Source of the DNA: Cryobacterium suzukii
GTDB lineage: Bacteria > Actinomycetota > Actinomycetes > Actinomycetales > Microbacteriaceae
NCBI RefSeq assembly: GCF_004403185.1
Contig: NZ_SOHJ01000004.1
Coordinates: 124,001 to 188,000 of the forward strand
Direction: 5' to 3'
DNA length: 64,000 bases
Made by a program: the position numbers and the translations under genes. Under the pieces are notes generated by a model. The model worked only from the letters and a program-made list of their open reading frames with translations, did not search any database and had not been told where the DNA came from. This document shows positions 35,673 to 43,871 of the stretch, piece by piece (position 1 is the first letter of the stretch; each line of letters starts with the position of its first letter).

Positions 35673-36392
35673 TCAGTGAGCGACCGGGATGTAGCCGGTC
35701 GGTGTGGTGACGAAAATGTGCCCGGCGACCTCATTGGGCAGCTCTAACCCGGCACCGAAACCTTCGACCTGAACCAGAACGTACGATCCGGCGGCTGAAA
35801 ACACCCCGGTCGCGCCGGGCATGACGCCGCTCTGCTTGAGCTGCAGGAGCAGCTCAGGGTCGAACTGCACCGGTTCGCCGAGACGACGAATGACCGCCGT
35901 TACCGGCACGGTCGAACCCGCCACCACCGAAAGAACGTTGGTCACGCCCGCCATGAACGCGACAGCAGGGGAATCGCCGAGTTCGTCCAGGCCCGGAATC
36001 GGATTGCCGTAGGGAGATTCGGTCGGGTGACCGAGCATCTCCAAAATCTTGCGTTCAACCTGCTCGCTCATGACGTGTTCCCACCGGCACGCTTCATCGT
36101 GCACGAACTCCCACTCGAGCCCGATCACGTCGCTGAGTAGGCGTTCGGCCAGGCGATGCTTGCGCATCACGTGCACAGCCTTGCTGCGGCCGGTCGGGGT
36201 TAGTTCGAGGTGCCGATCGCCGGACACGATGACGAGGCCGTCACGTTCCATGCGCGCGACGGTCTGTGACACGGTCGGGCCGGAGTGTCCGAGTCGTTCG
36301 GAGATGCGGGCCCGCAGGGGCACGATCTGTTCTTCCTCCAGGTCGAGGATGGTGCGGAGATACATTTCGGTGGTGTCGATCAGATCGCTCAT
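35673..36392 (-). CDS. DtxR-family metal-dependent repressor
   Basis: A 239-residue regulator. The N-terminal winged helix (residues 5-65: DTTEMYLRTILDLEEEQIVP; GHSGPTVSQTVARMERDGLV) is followed by the dimerisation/metal-binding domain (about 70-140; ERLLSDVIGLEWEFVHDEAC, then RWEHVMSEQVERK) and a C-terminal SH3-like FeoA domain (about 160-235). It would bind Fe2+ or Mn2+ as corepressor and repress uptake genes. Metal ligands in the Cys/His/Glu cluster (EACRWEH) are present. No obvious metal-uptake gene lies next to it. Confidence 0.93.
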   Translation of the reverse strand: MSDLIDTTEMYLRTILDLEEEQIVPLRARISERLGHSGPTVSQTVARMERDGLVIVSGDRHLELTPTGRSKAVHVMRKHRLAERLLSDVIGLEWEFVHDEACRWEHVMSEQVERKILEMLGHPTESPYGNPIPGLDELGDSPAVAFMAGVTNVLSVVAGSTVPVTAVIRRLGEPVQFDPELLLQLKQSGVMPGATGVFSAAGSYVLVQVEGFGAGLELPNEVAGHIFVTTPTGYIPVAH

Positions 36393-36525
36393 CCGCAGCC
36401 CTTCATTCGGCTCGTGCGCGCACCGCTCATCGAGTGATAGAACGGCGCTCCGTTGGCGGCCTCGGCAGTGGCCCGCACAGCGTCACAAGCCTACCCGCCC
36501 GGGGCGAGGCAACTAGAATCGCCGT

Positions 36526-37644
36526 ATGGCCGACCTATTGATACCCACCGATCTGCTCCCCCTTGACGGACGATTCGGCTGCGGCCCATCGAAAATCCGG
36601 CGCGAACAGCTCGACCACCTGCTCGGATTCGGCACCGGAGTACTCGGCACCTCGCACCGCCAGGCACCCGTGAAAGACCTCGTCGGCCGCGTGCGCGCCG
36701 GCTTGGGCGAACTATTTCGCATTCCCGACGGCTACGAAGTTGTGCTCGGCAACGGCGGCTCGACCGCATTCTGGGACGCCGCAGCCTTCTCCCTCATTGA
36801 AAACCGCGCTCAGAACCTGGTCTTCGGGGAGTTCGGCGGCAAGTTCGCCAAGGCAGCCGCTGCCCCCTGGCTTGCAGCCCCCGACGTGATCACGGCCAAC
36901 ACTGGTTCACGCAGCGATTTCGTGGTGCGCGACGGCATCGACGTCTACGCCTGGCCCCAGAATGAAACCTCAACCGGCGTCATGGCCCCGGTTACCCGGG
37001 TCAAGGGTGACGCGGGGGCGCTCACCGTCATCGACGCCACCAGCGCCGCCGCCGGCATTGACTTCGACGCGAGCCAGGCGGATGTCTATTACTTCGCTCC
37101 ACAGAAAAACCTCGCTTCCGACGGCGGCCTGTGGATCGCGTTGTTCTCCCCCGCGGCCCTCGAACGCGTCGAACGCATTGCCGCGAGCGGTCGGTACATT
37201 CCCGAATTTCTTAGCCTCAAGAACGCCGTCGACAATTCCCGCCTGAACCAGACCCTGAACACGCCGGCCCTCAGCACACTCCTGCTGATGGAGAACCAGA
37301 TCGACTGGATCAACCAGAGCGGCGGACTGGCGTGGGCGTCTGCGCGAACGCAGGCGTCGTCATCCGTTCTGTATGACTGGGCGTCGGGCGTCGACTACGC
37401 GACCCCATTCGTGGCCGACCCGACGCACCGCTCCCAGGTCGTCGTGACGATCGATTTCGACGACGCCATCGACGCCTCATCGATCAGCAAGACCCTCCGC
37501 GCCAATGGCATCGTCGACACCGAGCCATACCGCAAGCTCGGCCGCAACCAACTGCGCATCGCGACCTTCACCGCCATTGACCCCGAAGACGTCAAGAAGC
37601 TCGTGGCATCCATCGAGCACGTCGTCGCGCACCTCGGAAACTAG
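36526..37644 (+). CDS. serC: Phosphoserine transaminase
   Basis: A 372-residue PLP enzyme that makes 3-phosphoserine from 3-phosphohydroxypyruvate and glutamate in serine synthesis. The N-terminus has the phosphate-binding GCGPSKIRREQLDHLL and HRQAPVKDLVGR, and the PLP lysine is in YYFAPQKNLASDGG near residue 197. It belongs to the actinobacterial SerC type. It is followed 22 bp later by the DUF2530 gene in the same direction. Divergent from the DtxR gene with 133 bp between starts. Confidence 0.95.
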   Translation: MADLLIPTDLLPLDGRFGCGPSKIRREQLDHLLGFGTGVLGTSHRQAPVKDLVGRVRAGLGELFRIPDGYEVVLGNGGSTAFWDAAAFSLIENRAQNLVFGEFGGKFAKAAAAPWLAAPDVITANTGSRSDFVVRDGIDVYAWPQNETSTGVMAPVTRVKGDAGALTVIDATSAAAGIDFDASQADVYYFAPQKNLASDGGLWIALFSPAALERVERIAASGRYIPEFLSLKNAVDNSRLNQTLNTPALSTLLLMENQIDWINQSGGLAWASARTQASSSVLYDWASGVDYATPFVADPTHRSQVVVTIDFDDAIDASSISKTLRANGIVDTEPYRKLGRNQLRIATFTAIDPEDVKKLVASIEHVVAHLGN

Positions 37645-37666
37645 CAGAATAAAAAAGGATCGCGTC

Positions 37667-37927
37667 ATGCGTCTCTGGTTGAAAGACAGCGAACGCCGGC
37701 CCGATCCGCTGCCCGCAAGAACGGATGCCCGCACGGCACTGTTCATCGGCACCCTGCTCTGGCTGATCGCGCTCGGCGCCGCCCTCTTCATTGAGGTAAC
37801 GGCGCCGGGTGTCTCAAAGTCAGGGGCGGCGGGCGCGCCGGGATCGGGTTGGTGGCTGTGGTGCACTGTGATCGGCGTCGGCGTCGGCGTCGTCGGGCTC
37901 GCCTGGGTTCAGTTCCGCCGCCGCTAG
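37667..37927 (+). CDS. DUF2530 membrane protein
   Basis: An 86-residue protein with the DUF2530 start RLWLKDSERRPDPLPARTDA and two membrane helices (ALFIGTLLWLIALGAALFI and WWLWCTVIGVGVGVVGLAWV). The ATG at 37667 follows AAAAAAGGA by 7 bases. Function unknown. Its last 108 bases overlap in antisense the end of the DUF3027 gene on the other strand. Confidence 0.85.
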   Translation: MRLWLKDSERRPDPLPARTDARTALFIGTLLWLIALGAALFIEVTAPGVSKSGAAGAPGSGWWLWCTVIGVGVGVVGLAWVQFRRR

Positions 37928-38443
37928 CGCTTCGTCGAAGTCGATGCCGTCCAGAGCATCGAGGGAGTCATCCGCGTCGTCGTCGACCGACTCTGCGGCG
38001 TCGTCCGAGTCTTCGTCTGACCCCTCATCGTCTTCGTCTTCGTCTTCGTCGTCGTCGTCTTCGTCAGACTCGTCATCATCCGCTGGCATATCGTCGTCGA
38101 CGAGACGATCCGACCACGGCACCCACTCGGGCGCGAGCAAGGAGTCATCGCCGGGCGTCAGCTCGGTTTCGAGAACCTTCGGCTCGGAATTCTCGTCGAC
38201 GCGCGCAAGACTTACCGTCCAGCGCCAGCCCGGATAGCCGGTCAGCAGGCAGTCAAACAGCAGCGACACCACGAGGTCGCCTTCGTCGATGTGGCCGATG
38301 ACCTCACCGATAGTGTCGTCGGTCGTGATCTCCAGGAGCGCCGCCCGCGCCAGCTCAACGGCCGCGAGCAGGGTGGCGTCGGTCGGTCTGGCCGATTCCG
38401 TCGGCTGTGCGTCGGTCGGCTGTGCGTCGGTGGTCTCAGGCAT
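37820..38443 (-). CDS. DUF3027 protein with acidic tract
   Basis: A 207-residue protein of the actinobacterial DUF3027 family. Its N-terminal half (TLLAAVELARAALLEITTDD; HIDEGDLVVSLLFDCLLTGY; GWRWTVSLARV) holds the conserved block. Residues about 115-180 form an extreme Asp/Glu run, unlikely to fold. The start overlaps the cold-shock gene's stop by 8 bases, indicating co-translation, and its 3' end overlaps antisense with the DUF2530 gene for 108 bases. Role unknown; the link to the cold-shock gene hints at nucleic-acid or stress biology. Confidence 0.84.
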   Translation of the reverse strand: MPETTDAQPTDAQPTESARPTDATLLAAVELARAALLEITTDDTIGEVIGHIDEGDLVVSLLFDCLLTGYPGWRWTVSLARVDENSEPKVLETELTPGDDSLLAPEWVPWSDRLVDDDMPADDDESDEDDDDEDEDEDDEGSDEDSDDAAESVDDDADDSLDALDGIDFDEALAAAELNPGEPDDADADADHSAPQPPTRSRRARRP

Positions 38444-38816
38444 CCAGTTCCTCGGCGACCTTGCGCAGCATCGCCGCGATCTTCTTGCTGTGGCTCGATT
38501 CGGGGTACCGGCCGCGCTTGAGATTTGTGCCGATACCGTCGAGCAGCTTCACCAGATCTTCGACGATGATCGACATGTCGTCGGCCGGCTTGCGATTGAA
38601 TTTCGACAGGCTCGGAGGAGCCTCAATCACGCGCACCGACAGCGCCTGGGCGCCGCGTTTTCCGTCGGCGATACCAAATTCGAGCTTCGCGCCGGCCTTG
38701 ATGGTGACTCCGGACGGCAGGGCGGAAGCGTGGAGAAAGACCTCCTGACCGTCATCGGATGTGATGAAGCCAAAGCCTTTCTCTTCGTCGTAAAATTTGA
38801 CCTTGCCGGTGGGCAT
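38436..38816 (-). CDS. Cold-shock protein with C-terminal extension
   Basis: A 126-residue protein. Residues 1-66 are a cold-shock domain with RNP1 KGFGFITSD and RNP2 EVFLHASAL. The remaining 60 residues (PADDMSIIVEDLVKLLDGIG; SHSKKIAAMLRKVAEELDA) form a helical extension typical of an actinobacterial subfamily. It binds single-stranded nucleic acid. The ATG at 38816 starts MPTGKVKFYDEEKG. The stop overlaps the DUF3027 start by 8 bases, so it is the first gene of that pair. Confidence 0.92.
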   Translation of the reverse strand: MPTGKVKFYDEEKGFGFITSDDGQEVFLHASALPSGVTIKAGAKLEFGIADGKRGAQALSVRVIEAPPSLSKFNRKPADDMSIIVEDLVKLLDGIGTNLKRGRYPESSHSKKIAAMLRKVAEELDA

Positions 38817-38909
38817 CTGAACCTCACTGAATTTTGGGCGCACAGAATGGCGCGGGGTGTGAACCCAGCATATTCGGTTGCGGCACCCGCGTGCCCGTAT
38901 CCTTAGCCT

Positions 38910-39185
38910 GTGACCAATCAAACTCCACAAACCGTCAGCCGGCTTGAACGTGTGCTCGCTTACATGGTCGCGAGCGTGGTGGGGCTGTCGATTCTCGCGT
39001 TTATCGCGGTGATCATCGCGACCGCGATGGGCGTCGGCCAAAATGACGGGTTCAGCCGCGGCATCTGGCCGCCGATCTTCATCCTGCCGCTCTACGGCCT
39101 GCCCATCGGTTTCGTGCTCATTATTGTGCTCATCATCTCTGTGGGAGTTCGCCGCAGTCGCGAAGCTCGACGAAACCGCGAGTAA
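38910..39185 (+). CDS. Small two-helix membrane protein
   Basis: A 91-residue protein with two clear membrane segments (MVASVVGLSILAFIAVIIAT and WPPIFILPLYGLPIGFVLII) and a basic C-terminus (RRSREARRNRE). The start is GTG. It overlaps the next gene by one base (TAATG), so both are likely co-translated. No domain recognised; it resembles small hypothetical membrane proteins found next to XPB-partner genes in actinobacteria. Confidence 0.75.
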   Translation: MTNQTPQTVSRLERVLAYMVASVVGLSILAFIAVIIATAMGVGQNDGFSRGIWPPIFILPLYGLPIGFVLIIVLIISVGVRRSREARRNRE

Positions 39186-41077
39186 TGCTCGGCCTCGCAT
39201 CGAGACTTCGGGTCCTGCCCGATGCCGAGCTGCGGCACGTTATCGGGGTGCGCGGCGTTTCTGCAAACGGCATCCACGACTTCTTCGATCTGGCCGAAGC
39301 CCTGCTTGAGTCGGGCAATGTGCAACTGGCCCTCAGCCACCTGGACCGCCCGACCCTCGCCGTTCTGGCCGTAGCCGGGCAACTCACCAGCAGCAATTCC
39401 AAACCGACGCTGGACGCGGTGACGAACCGGCTGTCCGAATTGGGTTCGACCGAGGTCTCGCTCGCCGCTGTGGCCCGCCGGGTCGACACCCTGCACGCCT
39501 TGCTCTTGGCCGAGCTGAGCGACGGATGCTGCATTCCGTACGACGCAGTCTCGGCTCATCTCGCGCGTTGGCCGGCCCAGGGCCTACCGGGTGCCGCCGA
39601 CCTCGCCGTCGCTCTGCCCCCGGCCGCCCTCGCCGCCGTGCCCGACACCGAGATTGCGTTCATCGACCAGCTGGCCGCTGAGCGCGCCTTCGGGATGGTG
39701 TCGTCGATCGCTGAGCTGGTCAACGAGCTGTGCCGCGAGCCCGCCCGGCAGCTTAGTCGGGGTGGGCTCGGCCTGCCCGATACCAAGCGCCTCGCCGCCG
39801 TGATGACGATCGACGTCGATCTGGTTGCCCCGATCCTGGCTTTGGCTTCCCGGGCCGACTTGCTCGCCCACTCCGACGGGTATTGGATGGAAACCGAGGC
39901 CGGAGAGGCATGGCTGCTCGAGCACACGACCGCCCGTTGGGCGGCCCTGGCCGTGGCGTGGTTGGCAGCGCTCCCGCCGATCGTGGCCGATATTCTGCCG
40001 CGGCAGGCCGGACTGTACTGGGGTGACGAACTCAGCGCGTTTATTGGCTGGCTCTATCCGGCCGGCGGCGAGTGGATGCTCTCCCAGCTAACCGAGTTCG
40101 CCCGCGACGCCGAGTTGCTCGGCATCACCGCCCACGACACCACCAGCACGGCTGGAGCCAGCGTGCTGCGCGGTGACCTCGAGGTAGCCGTCGACATCAT
40201 GGCGACCGCGCTGCCGGCTGAAGTCGGCGCGGTGTATCTGCAGCACGACCTCTCGATCGTCGCGCCCGGCCCGCTCGCACCGTCGATCGACTCCCGGCTG
40301 CGCGGGATGGCCGACGTGGAAAGTCGAGAACTCGCGTCGAGTTATCGCATCACCGCGGCATCCGTCAATCGCGCCCTGGCCGCGGGGGAGAATGCAGACT
40401 CGTTGCTCGCTTTCCTGGCCTCGATCTCACTCACCGGCATTCCACAGCCGGTCGATTACCTCATCAACGAATCGGCGTCGCGGTACGGTCGAGTGCGAGT
40501 GGGAAGTCTCACCGATGGGCCGAACGCCCCGATCGCTCCACCCGGTAATGACACCGTTTTTCTCAGTTATATCCGCTCGGCTGATGCCGCGCTGCTCGGC
40601 ACCATCGCCGTCGACCAGACGCTCGCGCCGCTCGCGCTCGTGCGCGCCGGTGACAGCGAACACCTGCTCAGCCGTTTCGCCGGTGACGCCGTGTTTTGGG
40701 CGCTGAGTGACGCACGTTATCCCGTCGCCGCCGAAGACGACCTCGGTGAGATCGTGCACTTGCGCCGGCACCAGATCGCCCGCGTCACGCTGACACCAAC
40801 GGTTGACACCGCCCGCAATCTGGTCGAGAAGCTGCGGCTGCGCGCTGAAAGTGGCGTTTCAGTCGCGGATGCCTGGCTCGCCCGCCAGCTCGACACCGCC
40901 ATCAAGGCCAAGCAGACCATCCTGGTCAGCATCGCGATGCCCGGCGGCGCAGTCGTGGACTACCTGCTCGAACCGGCCAGCGTCAGCAACGGACGCTTCC
41001 GCGCCCGCGATCGGCGGGCCGACATCGAGCGCACCCTGCCAATCAAGAGCATCCTCAGCATCACCCCTGCCCCCTGA
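39185..41077 (+). CDS. Helicase-associated protein, partner of XPB
   Basis: A 630-residue protein like the conserved actinobacterial neighbour of the XPB/ERCC3 gene (Rv0862c in M. tuberculosis). The N-terminal part (about 1-130) is helical (ALSHLDRPTLAVLAVAGQLT), and the C-terminal part (about 440-625) resembles the helicase C-terminal domain 3 (IVHLRRHQIARVTLTPTVDT; IAMPGGAVVDYLLEPASVSN). No Walker motifs are visible, so it is unlikely to be an active helicase by itself. It probably partners the XPB helicase in repair. It begins one base inside the end of the small membrane-protein gene. Confidence 0.8.
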   Translation: MLGLASRLRVLPDAELRHVIGVRGVSANGIHDFFDLAEALLESGNVQLALSHLDRPTLAVLAVAGQLTSSNSKPTLDAVTNRLSELGSTEVSLAAVARRVDTLHALLLAELSDGCCIPYDAVSAHLARWPAQGLPGAADLAVALPPAALAAVPDTEIAFIDQLAAERAFGMVSSIAELVNELCREPARQLSRGGLGLPDTKRLAAVMTIDVDLVAPILALASRADLLAHSDGYWMETEAGEAWLLEHTTARWAALAVAWLAALPPIVADILPRQAGLYWGDELSAFIGWLYPAGGEWMLSQLTEFARDAELLGITAHDTTSTAGASVLRGDLEVAVDIMATALPAEVGAVYLQHDLSIVAPGPLAPSIDSRLRGMADVESRELASSYRITAASVNRALAAGENADSLLAFLASISLTGIPQPVDYLINESASRYGRVRVGSLTDGPNAPIAPPGNDTVFLSYIRSADAALLGTIAVDQTLAPLALVRAGDSEHLLSRFAGDAVFWALSDARYPVAAEDDLGEIVHLRRHQIARVTLTPTVDTARNLVEKLRLRAESGVSVADAWLARQLDTAIKAKQTILVSIAMPGGAVVDYLLEPASVSNGRFRARDRRADIERTLPIKSILSITPAP

Positions 41078-41100
41078 CCGGTGGGCTGACTACCGGTCCT

Positions 41101-41342
41101 ACCGGGAACTCCGCCAGGCGGGCGTACCAACTGAGTGCGCGGCGACCAGCCCGTACCGGGAACTGCGCCAGACGGGCGTACCAACTGAGTGCGCGGCGAC
41201 CAGCCCGTACCGGGAACTCCGCCAGACGGGCGTACCAACTGAGTGCGCGGCGACCAGCCCGTACCGGGAACTCCGCCAGACGGGCGTACCAACTGAGTGC
41301 GCGGCGACCAGCCCGTACCGGGAACTGCGCAAGACGGGCGTA
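41101..41342. repeat. 54-bp tandem repeat, four copies and a partial
   Basis: The unit ACCGGGAACTCCGCCAGACG... starts at 41101, 41155, 41209 and 41263, with a partial at 41317-41342. Copies are almost identical. The period of 54 is 18 codons and the array is open in several frames on both strands, including one joined in frame to the XPB gene. It lies between the stop of the helicase-associated gene and the XPB start, which has no usable start codon in the array. A run of this kind is unusual for an operon's intergenic space. Confidence 0.9.
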
Positions 41343-41354
41343 GAGTTGGGGGCT

Positions 41355-43010
41355 ATGTCTGATGGCCCCCTGATTGTGCAAAGTGACCGCACGGTGTTGC
41401 TCGAAGTTGCCCATCCTCTTGCCGAGGATGCTCGTCACGACCTCGCCGTTTTCGCAGAGCTCGAACGCGCCCCCGAACACATCCACACGTACCGCATCAC
41501 GCGGCTCGGCCTGTGGAATGCCCGGGCGGCGGGGCACGATGCGTCCGACATGCTCGCGACGCTCGAGAAGTATTCCAAATTCGCCATACCGCAGACGGTC
41601 AGCGTGGATATCACCGAGACGGTCGGTCGCTACGGGCGACTCGTCATCGAACGTGACCCCGAGGGCGCCCTCGTCCTGCATAGCAGTGACCAAGCCGTTC
41701 TCACCGAGATCGCAGGGGCGAAGCGCATTGCGCCACTGTTGATCGGGCATCCGTCGCCGGAAACGTATCTCGTAGGGGCGTGGGCTCGCGGGCAGCTCAA
41801 GCAGGAACTGGTGAAGCTCGGGTGGCCGGCCGAGGATCTGGCCGGGTACACACCAGGGACCGCGCACGATATTGCGCTGAAGGAAGACGGCTGGGCGCTG
41901 CGCGACTACCAGAACAAGGCCGTCGCAAGCTTTTTTGACGGCGGCAGCGGCGTCGTCGTGTTGCCCTGTGGCGCTGGCAAGACCCTCGTTGGCGCCGGGG
42001 CCATGGCCACCGCGAAAACCAACACGCTCATTTTGGTGACCAACACCGTCTCGGCCCGCCAGTGGCGCGACGAACTGCTCAAGCGCACGACGCTGACACC
42101 GGAGGAGATCGGCGAATACTCCGGACAGGTGAAGGAAGTCAAGCCGGTGACCATCGCGACCTACCAAATTCTCACGGCTAAGCGCAAGGGCGAGTACGCC
42201 CACCTTGAGCTACTCGACGCCATGGACTGGGGCCTGGTGATCTACGACGAGGTGCACCTGCTGCCCGCTCCCGTGTTCAAGCTCACCGCCGAATTGCAGG
42301 CGCGCCGCCGCCTCGGCCTCACCGCCACCCTGGTGCGCGAGGACGGCCGCGAGGGCGATGTGTTTAGTCTGATCGGCCCGAAGCGGTTCGACGCCCCGTG
42401 GAAGGAGATCGAGGCCCAGGGCTTCATCTCCCCAGCCAACTGCTACGAGGTGCGCATCGACCTACCGCAGTCGGAGCGGCTGAGCTACGCAGCCGCAGCG
42501 GACGATGAGCGCTACCGTATGGCCGCTACCGCACCGGCCAAGCTTGGCGTGGTGCAGGCGCTGATCAAGAAGCACGAGGGCGAACGCATCCTCGTGATCG
42601 GCCAATACCTCGACCAGATCGACGAGCTGGCCGAGGTCTTGAACGCCCCGCAGCTCACCGGCGCCACATCGATCGACGAACGCGAACGGCTGTACCAGGC
42701 GTTCCGCGTGGGCGAGGTGAAGGTGCTCGTGGTGTCGAAGGTCGCGAACTTCTCGGTCGACCTGCCCGAGGCAACCGTGGCCATCCAGGTGTCCGGCTCG
42801 TTCGGCTCCCGCCAGGAAGAGGCCCAGCGTCTCGGCCGACTACTGCGCCCGAAGGAATCTGGCCTGTCGGCGAACTTCTACACGCTCGTCGCCCGCGACA
42901 CCGTTGATCAGGACTTCGCGCAGAACCGCCAGCGTTTTCTCGCCGAGCAGGGCTACAGCTACACAATCCTCGACGCACAGAGCCTCACCGCCCCCACCCT
43001 GGCATCCTGA
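41355..43010 (+). CDS. XPB/ERCC3-type DNA repair helicase
   Basis: A 551-residue SF2 helicase of the XPB family. The N-terminal damage-recognition-like domain (about 1-170) is followed by Walker A CGAGKTLVGAG (about residue 208), Walker B VIYDEVHLL (about 290), GLTATLVREDGREGD with the RED motif, and the C-terminal lobe with QRLGRLLRPK. Bacterial XPB unwinds DNA 3' to 5' and acts in repair or recombination. The ATG at 41355 follows GGGGGC; the frame runs further upstream through the tandem repeat but with no start codon. Its neighbour is the helicase-associated gene, as in mycobacteria. Confidence 0.93.
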   Translation: MSDGPLIVQSDRTVLLEVAHPLAEDARHDLAVFAELERAPEHIHTYRITRLGLWNARAAGHDASDMLATLEKYSKFAIPQTVSVDITETVGRYGRLVIERDPEGALVLHSSDQAVLTEIAGAKRIAPLLIGHPSPETYLVGAWARGQLKQELVKLGWPAEDLAGYTPGTAHDIALKEDGWALRDYQNKAVASFFDGGSGVVVLPCGAGKTLVGAGAMATAKTNTLILVTNTVSARQWRDELLKRTTLTPEEIGEYSGQVKEVKPVTIATYQILTAKRKGEYAHLELLDAMDWGLVIYDEVHLLPAPVFKLTAELQARRRLGLTATLVREDGREGDVFSLIGPKRFDAPWKEIEAQGFISPANCYEVRIDLPQSERLSYAAAADDERYRMAATAPAKLGVVQALIKKHEGERILVIGQYLDQIDELAEVLNAPQLTGATSIDERERLYQAFRVGEVKVLVVSKVANFSVDLPEATVAIQVSGSFGSRQEEAQRLGRLLRPKESGLSANFYTLVARDTVDQDFAQNRQRFLAEQGYSYTILDAQSLTAPTLAS

Positions 43011-43026
43011 CCGCCCGCACTACTAC

Positions 43027-43095
43027 GGACGGGGCCCGGGCCCCGTCCCCCGGCCCAGCTTATAAACTGGGCCCAGGGACGTAAGGTGGGCCCAG
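43027..43095 (+). repeat. 69-bp double-palindrome element, copy A
   Basis: This unit consists of GGACGGGGCCCGGGCCCCGT(CC), then a palindrome around TTATAAACTGGGCCC, then a tail AAGGTGGGCCCAG. It starts 17 bp after the XPB stop and points the same way as that gene. Four further copies occur at 54618, 60330, 61572 and 61724. Confidence 0.88.
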
Positions 43096-43100
43096 CGCAT

Positions 43101-43128
43101 CCCGCCCGCCCGCCCGCCCGCCCGCCCG
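43101..43128. repeat. CCCG tetranucleotide tract, seven units
   Basis: (CCCG)7 lies directly between repeat copy A and the stop codon of the pyrimidine reductase gene. Such tracts can change length by slippage. Confidence 0.85.
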
Positions 43129-43130
43129 CG

Positions 43131-43871
43131 TCAGGTTTGTCGGCGGGCGTACCGCAGGAACAGCATGTCGCCAGCGCGCAGCACGTGCAACAACTCCATG
43201 GCGCGGGTCGCATCGCTGGCGCCGACGCTGATGCGCCCGGCGGAGTTGCCCTCGAGCACCGGGCTCAGGCTGAGGCAAAGCTCGTCAACACTGCCGGCTT
43301 CGATCAGCGAACCGAACAGGTGCGGCCCGCCCTCGCAGAGAATCTGGGGCAGGCCGCGTGCGGCAAACGCCGCGACCATCATCCGCGGATCGATGGCGTC
43401 GTCGCCGCAGACCAGCACGTCGGCGACCTTCGCGAGCGCCGCCCGCCGATCGGACGGCGACCCAGCATGCGTTACGACGAGGGGACGTGTCGCAGCGTCG
43501 GTGAAAACCGGATGCCCCGGGTCGAGATCGAGTCGGCCAGACACGATCGCCAGTGGAGGCTGGTCGGCGAGGCCCTCCTCCATTCGCCAGGCCGCGTCAT
43601 CCGCTGACACCCGTATGCCGCCGTAACCCTCCGCGCGCACCGTTCCCGCGCCGACCACGATCACATCGGTCAGCAGCCGCAGCGTGTCGAAGACGATCTT
43701 GTCGTCGGCATTTCCCAGCCCGCCACTGAGGCCGTCGTGGGTCGCGGCACCGTCGAGGCTCGAGATGAAGTTGACGCGCACCCGCGGCACCGAGCGGTCG
43801 GCCACCCGGTAGCACTCGATCAGCTCGGCGCGCGATGGCAGGCTGGCCCTCGGGGGCAGCTGAGCGCGCAT
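43131..43871 (-). CDS. Pyrimidine reductase-like (RibD C-domain) protein
   Basis: A 246-residue protein with the RibD C-terminal/dihydrofolate-reductase-like fold. NFISSLDGAAT near residue 35, VIVVGAGTVRAEGYG near residue 70 and ILCEGGPHLFGSLIEAGSVD near residue 180 are conserved blocks; an NADPH-binding role is known for the family. It starts one base inside the end of the folP-like gene (TGATG), forming a leftward pair. No deaminase domain is present, so it is a stand-alone reductase. Substrate uncertain: riboflavin intermediate or a related pterin/pyrimidine. Confidence 0.88.
   Translation of the reverse strand: MRAQLPPRASLPSRAELIECYRVADRSVPRVRVNFISSLDGAATHDGLSGGLGNADDKIVFDTLRLLTDVIVVGAGTVRAEGYGGIRVSADDAAWRMEEGLADQPPLAIVSGRLDLDPGHPVFTDAATRPLVVTHAGSPSDRRAALAKVADVLVCGDDAIDPRMMVAAFAARGLPQILCEGGPHLFGSLIEAGSVDELCLSLSPVLEGNSAGRISVGASDATRAMELLHVLRAGDMLFLRYARRQT

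Noticed and set aside
41101..41342. CRISPR array
   Set aside because: The units are contiguous with no variable spacers and no cas genes are present; it is a plain tandem repeat.
40803..41354. N-terminal extension of XPB through the tandem repeat
   Set aside because: The frame is open but contains no ATG, GTG or TTG with a ribosome-binding site after the upstream stop; the ATG at 41355 matches the family start.
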